Shown piece after piece: positions 5,711 to 9,674 of a stretch of 9,674 nucleotides of DNA. Under the pieces are notes generated by a model. That model was not told the DNA's origin, did not search any database, and saw only the letters and a list, made by a program, of their open reading frames with translations. The translations under genes and the position numbers were made by a program. How positions within the stretch are numbered: the first letter of the stretch is position 1; each line of letters begins with the position of its first letter. The stretch comes from Candidatus Methanodesulfokora sp. (GTDB lineage: Archaea; Korarchaeota; Korarchaeia; Korarchaeales; Korarchaeaceae): assembly GCA_023269865.1 (NCBI GenBank), contig JAGDWR010000070.1:1-9674 (forward strand). The letters are read 5' to 3'.

Positions 5711-6121
5711 TTAACCTTCAAGGAAAGATATCCTCTTCACATCGCTGCATTTCGACAGAACTTCTAGCTTGGGCAAATCTTTCGGTATAACTAGCTCCTC
5801 GCATCCATCTATTGCAATTATATTTGAGAGGGACTCCCTGTCCACCCTAAGGACAAGTCTCTTTATGTTCTTGAATATGATCGGTCTTCCAAGCTCTTTC
5901 ACATCACTGCTCTCAACTGTAAGCTCCTCAATCCCCCCTATTGATGCCGGAATTCTCCTTGAAAGCTCTCCTGGCAGGCGAAGGATCCTCATGTAGATCT
6001 TCATTGCCTCGTTCATGAGCTCTCCAACAGTCTTCCCCATCTCCTTCGCCAAGGAGGAGAAGCTCCTGTAGACCTCCGACTCAAGGCCCCTTATCGTTAC
6101 ATCCCTCCTCTCCTCCGACAT
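5711..6121 (-). CDS. Ribbon-helix-helix protein with ~21-residue repeat C-terminus
   Basis: A 136-residue protein. Residues 5-47 fit a ribbon-helix-helix DNA-binding domain: strand RRDVTIRGL, helix ESEVYRSFSSLAKEMG, turn, helix VGELMNEAMKIYMRIL. The rest does not resemble a common effector domain; instead short strand motifs recur at IEELTV (64-69), IKRLVL (86-91), CEELVI (107-112) and VKRISF (128-133), spaced 22, 21 and 21 residues, like a small leucine-rich-type solenoid. Such RHH proteins usually act as dimeric repressors, often of their own gene or as antitoxins. No toxin gene is adjacent. The ATG at 6121 follows a promoter with repeats that could be its own operator. The gene lies 84 bases downstream of the P-type ATPase gene on the same strand, and I see no strong terminator between them, so partial co-transcription is possible. 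Confidence 0.65.
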   Translation of the reverse strand: MSEERRDVTIRGLESEVYRSFSSLAKEMGKTVGELMNEAMKIYMRILRLPGELSRRIPASIGGIEELTVESSDVKELGRPIIFKNIKRLVLRVDRESLSNIIAIDGCEELVIPKDLPKLEVLSKCSDVKRISFLEG

Positions 6122-6129
6122 GGTATCAC

Positions 6130-6191
6130 ATGCAATACATGCAACGCATTCTATATAAGCTTTTCTCTCCTCAATGCAATTACTTGTAATT
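6130..6191. promoter_or_regulatory. Promoter of RHH gene with ATGCAA repeats and palindrome
   Basis: On the minus strand a BRE-like purine run GAGAGAAAA is followed by TATA box CTTATATAG (6151-6159), centred about 34 bases before the ATG at 6121, which predicts a leader of 8-9 bases. Around it, ATGCAA occurs at 6130-6135, 6139-6144 and 6174-6179 (plus-strand reading); the first two are 9 bases apart and overlie the predicted transcription start. GCATT (6146-6150) and AATGC (6173-6177) flank the TATA box as an inverted pair, and AATTAC-TT-GTAATT (6178-6191) is a perfect palindrome just upstream. This arrangement suits a repressor of the RHH type. Confidence 0.55.
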
Positions 6192-6205
6192 CTCGATAGG
6201 TTTTA

Positions 6206-8497
6206 TCATATTTGTATTTTCTTATAAATAGATATTTTTATTACATCGGTAAAAACTAATGTTACTATAAAAGTATATAATAATGCAATCATCGTGTGGT
6301 AAAGGCTTATTCTCGCCATAAAGAACCCGCTTATAACCACAAAGGTGGCAACAAGTATGTCTGTAAAGATCGAAAAAAGAACTGCATTGCTCGGCTTTGA
6401 GCTCCAGAAAAATCCCCTTTCCCTGAAGTTAAGTATGTTCAGCAGACCCGAGACCAGAAGAACATAAAATATGAAGGATCTCACCTGGTTTATGTCCAGC
6501 CCTATGGAAAGGGCTATATACAGAGCTATGAAAAGCTCAATTATCTTCAGCCCTCCGAGCAAGGAGGATAACAGGAGCAATTTCCTCAGGTTCCATCTCT
6601 CCGGCATTTTTGATGGCTTGGCTCTGTCTGTTGATATTGATATTGTGACAAAATCGTACATGAACAGCATGAGTATCATCTGAGTAGGGCTTATGACAGG
6701 TATCCCTAGGAAAAGAGTGGATATTGCCACAAAGTATACTATCTGAAAAGTTTTTACTACCTTATTGATGATCCACAAGGTTATCCTCCTGTATATCGTC
6801 CTTCCAATTATTATCAGATCGACTATATTCTTTAACCCCTCCGACGTGAGTATCACAGAAGCAGAGGCCTTTGCCACATCAGTGGAGTTTTTAACAGCTA
6901 TTCCTACATCTGCTTTCTTCAGAGCAGGAGCATCATTCACACCGTCACCAGTCATGCCAACTACATGTCCCTTTTCTTGTAGATATGAGACCACATTGTA
7001 CTTATCCTCAGGGATCACCTCAGCTAAGGCATCTGCATTCTCTATTAGCTTAATCCCCCCTTCCCTTATGCTCACAGCTCTGCATCCTATTCCAACCTCC
7101 TCTGCTATATTCTTTGCTATTAATATGTTATCTCCTGTTATCATCTTCGGGTTCACCCCAAGCTCTTTGAGTTTTGATACCAGCTTCTTTGAGTCCTCTC
7201 TTGGCCTATCCTGCAGTCCAATCAACCCCACCAAGGATACGACTCCCTTTTTTCTCACCGCTATAGCCAGAGCTCTGCATCCCTCATTGCTAAGCTTTTC
7301 CAATAGATCATCGACAGACCTGGCTGAGATCTCCGATATAACCTGGGGGGCTCCCTTCATCACAGAGAACTCCTCTGAATTGATCCTCACAACGGCTTCA
7401 GATCTCTTCAAACTTGGGTCAAATGTGTGAAATTCTACAACGAAGTATCCTTCCCTGGAGATGCCAAGTTTTGCTGCATACTCTGATATAGCTAGATCTA
7501 TTGGATCTTTTGTTATCTTCTCTGATGCAAGCAAAGCATATAAGACAACATCCTTCTCATTATATCCATCCAGGGGAATGACTCTTGTCACATATAGCTT
7601 GTTCTCTGTCAGAGTTCCTGTCTTATCAATGCAAACAACATCCATCATGGCAGCTCCCTCTATGCTCTCCAACCTCCTGACAAGCACCCCATTTTTAGAA
7701 AGCTCGAGAGCCCCGAGAGCAAGGGTTATCGTTGTCATTGCCGGAAGAGCCACTGGTATAGATGCTATGAGAAGGGTCAGAGAAAAGGGAAGCAGCTCCT
7801 CAATGGAGATTTTTGAGATAAAAAGTTTAACTGCAACCATCGCTATAAATGCCAGATCTGCTAGAAGGAGCCCTTTTGTCACACTAGATGTTATTCTTTC
7901 TATTATGAGTCTCGGCTTTCCTATTTGAACCAGTTCAGCTGTCCTGCCAAAGTATGTTTTTGGGCCTGTAGCTACAACTTCTGCTATGGCTCCACCCCTG
8001 ACTATGGAGCTTCCGGAGTAAAGAATATCCCCTCTACCACGCTCAACTGGCAGGGACTCCCCAGTTAGGGTTGACTGATCTACTGAGACACTTCCCTCGA
8101 TAACCTTGAGATCGGCAGGAACTATATCCCCTATCATCACCTTTACTATATCCCCAGGGACTAATTCTCTCGATGGAATTGTCCTCCAATTTCCATCTCT
8201 TAGCACCTTTGTCTCCACGGTTATCCTTTTTCTGAGGAGATTAACTGCCTTCTCCGCCCTAGATTCATGCAGAACTCCAATAATCGAGTTAAATAGGAGA
8301 AGGAATGCCATTATCATGAGATCTATGTATCTACCTAGGATGTAGGAAACCGCTATTGCAGCCTCTATAGTGTATGCAGTTAACCCTGTGAACTTTTTGA
8401 GAAAAGATAAAATTATGCTCTCCCTCCTCTCTGGGATCTCATTGTATCCATATGTCTTCAGCCTCAGTAATGCCTCACTCTCCGTTAATCCCTGCAT
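6206..8497 (-). CDS. P-type ATPase, plasma-membrane proton-pump type (IIIA)
   Basis: A 763-residue membrane pump using ATP to export a cation, most like the fungal/plant H+-ATPases and their archaeal relatives. In order: N-terminal cation-ATPase segment GLTESEALLRLKTYGYNEI (3-21); membrane helices 1-2 (about 37-76); actuator motif LTGES (144-148); helix 4 with IPVALP (247-252); phosphorylation site CIDKTGTLT with Asp291; nucleotide-domain KGAP (381-384); ITGDN (453-457); MTGDGVNDAP (515-524); helices 5-10 from about 575 to the end. In helix 6, YDFVTISISTDRAKPS aligns with the proton-pump NDGTIMTISKDRVKPS, so Asp615 matches the key aspartate (Asp684 in plant AHA2). The helix 5 arginine of those pumps appears to be Gln585. 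There is no C-terminal autoinhibitory domain; the protein ends after helix 10. The ATG at 8497 has a TATA box at leaderless spacing. Substrate H+ is likely, not proven. Confidence 0.85.
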   Translation of the reverse strand: MQGLTESEALLRLKTYGYNEIPERRESIILSFLKKFTGLTAYTIEAAIAVSYILGRYIDLMIMAFLLLFNSIIGVLHESRAEKAVNLLRKRITVETKVLRDGNWRTIPSRELVPGDIVKVMIGDIVPADLKVIEGSVSVDQSTLTGESLPVERGRGDILYSGSSIVRGGAIAEVVATGPKTYFGRTAELVQIGKPRLIIERITSSVTKGLLLADLAFIAMVAVKLFISKISIEELLPFSLTLLIASIPVALPAMTTITLALGALELSKNGVLVRRLESIEGAAMMDVVCIDKTGTLTENKLYVTRVIPLDGYNEKDVVLYALLASEKITKDPIDLAISEYAAKLGISREGYFVVEFHTFDPSLKRSEAVVRINSEEFSVMKGAPQVISEISARSVDDLLEKLSNEGCRALAIAVRKKGVVSLVGLIGLQDRPREDSKKLVSKLKELGVNPKMITGDNILIAKNIAEEVGIGCRAVSIREGGIKLIENADALAEVIPEDKYNVVSYLQEKGHVVGMTGDGVNDAPALKKADVGIAVKNSTDVAKASASVILTSEGLKNIVDLIIIGRTIYRRITLWIINKVVKTFQIVYFVAISTLFLGIPVISPTQMILMLFMYDFVTISISTDRAKPSKMPERWNLRKLLLLSSLLGGLKIIELFIALYIALSIGLDINQVRSFIFYVLLVSGLLNILNFRERGFFWSSKPSNAVLFSIFTDILVATFVVISGFFMARISLYHTMIALLYTFIVTLVFTDVIKISIYKKIQI

Positions 8498-8517
8498 AGA
8501 CTGGAAAAAAGCAAGTG

Positions 8518-8529
8518 AATTTAAAAATT
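8518..8529 (-). promoter_or_regulatory. TATA box of P-type ATPase gene (leaderless)
   Basis: On the minus strand AATTTTTAAATT is centred 26-27 bases before the A of the ATG at 8497, so the message should start at the initiation codon. No Shine-Dalgarno sequence is present in between. The bases upstream are not clearly purine-rich, so the BRE is weak. Confidence 0.6.
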
Positions 8530-8686
8530 GATCCGAATCGCTTATGTCCCCCTGTTGCAGCTGGAAGATTGCCCTAACCTAAATCTGTTTATTTCCGGCT
8601 AAAATCCTGGCTAGTTAATGCCTTTTAAAGGTTTTTGGACAAGTAATAAGTTAACATGCCCTGTTTATTGAATGTAACAGAGCTAT
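8530..8686. other. Intergenic stretch with no recognisable gene
   Basis: This gap between the glycosyltransferase end and the ATPase promoter holds no convincing reading frame or RNA gene. It contains CCTTT-T-AAAGG (8622-8632), which could be a TATA box or a chance palindrome, and a CAGCTG palindrome near 8558. I see no T-run that would clearly terminate the glycosyltransferase transcript. Confidence 0.4.
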
Positions 8687-8707
8687 TGCTATCTTGTCTT
8701 GATAGCA
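8687..8707 (-). other. 7-bp hairpin over the stop codon of the glycosyltransferase gene
   Basis: TGCTATC (8687-8693) and GATAGCA (8701-8707) form a perfect 7-bp stem around a 7-base loop that includes the last codons and the TAG stop (8689-8691). It might protect or end the mRNA, but no T-run follows, so it is not a standard terminator and may be accidental. Confidence 0.3.
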
Positions 8708-9674
8708 TCAGAGACCCTCATCACAACCCTTCCCCTCCATGGAACTCCCCTTCTCCTGTCAGTCCAGCTCTTCAGTATGGAGTAGCTGAGAACAACTGCT
8801 CCAACTGGGAGGAATACCATGTAGAAGGGCTTCACCCTCAGCTCAAGCAGGAGGGATATTGAGGAGAAGAGATAGAGGGCTATCATAGGAGGAAGGAACA
8901 CAAGAGGATCCATCGAGATGATGAGGAGAAATGGGATGAATGCAGCTAGGAGGACTGAGACAGCTGCAATAACCGGGTAAACAAGCGGGACGTTTATGTC
9001 GAATGAGGATATCCTGATTATTGAGTTTACCACGTTTGAAAAGCCCTCATGCCAGCATGTAATAAGCCTTCCATTGGACCTGACCATGTGAACTGAGAAA
9101 CCCCTCCTTGCTAGGATTCTTCCAAGCTCTCTGTCCTCAACTATCGAGCTTATCACAGCTTTATGTCCTCCAACTGCCTCATAAACATCTCTTTTTATCA
9201 TTATAAATGAGCCGAAGAGCCATGCATCCTCCCTCGATCTTTTCCAGTAGGGAAAAACAGTCCTTATAAAGGAGGAGAGAGCGATCTCAGTGACGCTGCA
9301 GAAAAATCCTTTGCAGCATATCTTTGGTATAAGGGTTATCACATCTGCATTAAGCTTCCTCATTGTTGCCAGGGCATTGCAGAGGAGGTATTCGTCGAAC
9401 TCCACATCAGCATCAATGAAGACAAGTATCTCATTTCTGGATCTCAGGTAGCCGGAGAAGCATGCTGAGCTCTTTCCAGCCCTACCCTCTGTTTTTATGA
9501 CTGTAAACCTCTTGTCCCCACATACCTCCCTCAAAGCCACTTCGTACGTGGAGTCCTCCGAGCAATCATCCACTATTATCGCCTCAAAATCCGCTTTTTG
9601 TCTCTTTAAGCACCTTATCAACTTGGGAATTGATTCCTCCTCGTTTCTTGCTGGAACTATCACTGATATGGGCC
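8689..9674 (-). CDS. Family 2 glycosyltransferase with C-terminal membrane helices, 5' end outside window
   Basis: At least 327 residues; the frame is open to the window edge. It begins PISVIVPARNEEESI, the standard first strand of GT2 enzymes, so the GTG at 9663 is an internal valine and the true start lies just beyond 9674. Counting from that valine: VDDCSEDST (31-39) binds the nucleotide, FIDADVEFD (82-90) holds the DxD metal motif, VEDRELG (175-181) supplies the catalytic-base ED pair. The chain then has hydrophobic segments at about 228-250, 253-274 and 279-298, and ends in GVPWRGR (306-312), the W+GR signature near the end of many membrane GT2 enzymes such as the CrtQ/HpnB-like group. 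These use nucleotide-sugars on lipid acceptors at the cytoplasmic face of the membrane. The acceptor here, possibly a polyprenol, carotenoid or archaeal lipid, is unknown. Confidence 0.8.
   Translation of the reverse strand, partial: PISVIVPARNEEESIPKLIRCLKRQKADFEAIIVDDCSEDSTYEVALREVCGDKRFTVIKTEGRAGKSSACFSGYLRSRNEILVFIDADVEFDEYLLCNALATMRKLNADVITLIPKICCKGFFCSVTEIALSSFIRTVFPYWKRSREDAWLFGSFIMIKRDVYEAVGGHKAVISSIVEDRELGRILARRGFSVHMVRSNGRLITCWHEGFSNVVNSIIRISSFDINVPLVYPVIAAVSVLLAAFIPFLLIISMDPLVFLPPMIALYLFSSISLLLELRVKPFYMVFLPVGAVVLSYSILKSWTDRRRGVPWRGRVVMRVSDAIKTR

Noticed and set aside
6765..7430. 221-codon plus-strand open frame opposite the P-type ATPase
   Set aside because: It is the mirror of the conserved phosphorylation and nucleotide domains; composition is Ser/Pro/Thr-rich with no motif.
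5711..8497. Toxin-antitoxin pair formed by the RHH gene with a neighbour
   Set aside because: The adjacent genes are a P-type ATPase and a converging isomerase; no short toxin-like frame borders the RHH gene.
8656..8862. 68-codon plus-strand frame with a TATA-like sequence (CCTTTTAAAGG) about 29 bases upstream
   Set aside because: Most of it is antisense to the C-terminal part of the GT2 gene and the translation is rich in Pro, Ser and Asn without structure; the TATA match is probably chance.
9661..9663. GTG as the start of the membrane glycosyltransferase
   Set aside because: The frame continues upstream as P-I-S before V-I-V-P-A-R-N-E, the normal GT2 first strand, so GTG is an internal valine and the gene is cut by the window edge.
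1..9674. tRNA, rRNA, CRISPR array, insertion sequence or phage genes
   Set aside because: No cloverleaf, long identical direct repeats, terminal inverted repeats or mobile-element proteins were found by reading both strands.

Overview
The window reads as archaeal chromosome, most likely from a thermophile of the Thermoproteota/Korarchaeota type; that placement is a guess from gene content. The archaeal signs are a Trm112 methyltransferase partner, a cupin-type (not sugar-isomerase-fold) glucose-6-phosphate isomerase, arginine coded mostly by AGA/AGG, and promoters with a purine-rich BRE plus TATA box. In four of six candidate promoters the TATA centre lies about 23-27 bases before the start codon, as expected for leaderless mRNAs; two leave short leaders. 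No rRNA, tRNA, CRISPR array, insertion sequence or integrase was found.

Layout. Plus strand, 44-5636: (1) a GT-B-fold glycosyltransferase-like protein; (2) a coupled set of a winged-helix DNA-binding protein, a 45-residue protein with a perfect Shine-Dalgarno sequence, and a radical SAM protein with a B12-binding-like N-terminus; (3) a Trm112-like zinc protein, a threonine synthase (thrC) and a cupin glucose-6-phosphate isomerase, in close succession. These meet, tail to tail at about 5637-5710, a minus-strand group: a ribbon-helix-helix protein with a repeat-containing C-terminal half, a P-type ATPase of the plasma-membrane proton-pump (IIIA) type, and a family 2 glycosyltransferase with C-terminal membrane segments that runs off the right edge.

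The genes do not form one obvious pathway: envelope or lipid glycosylation (both ends), ion pumping, amino-acid and sugar metabolism, RNA/protein-methylation support and one radical SAM enzyme of unknown substrate. The most striking non-coding features are a 40-base dyad over the promoter and start codon of the winged-helix gene, and a cluster of ATGCAA repeats and a palindrome around the ribbon-helix-helix gene promoter; both look like autoregulatory operators. The most unusual protein is the ribbon-helix-helix protein, whose C-terminal half shows four evenly spaced strand motifs about 21 residues apart, like a small leucine-rich solenoid.
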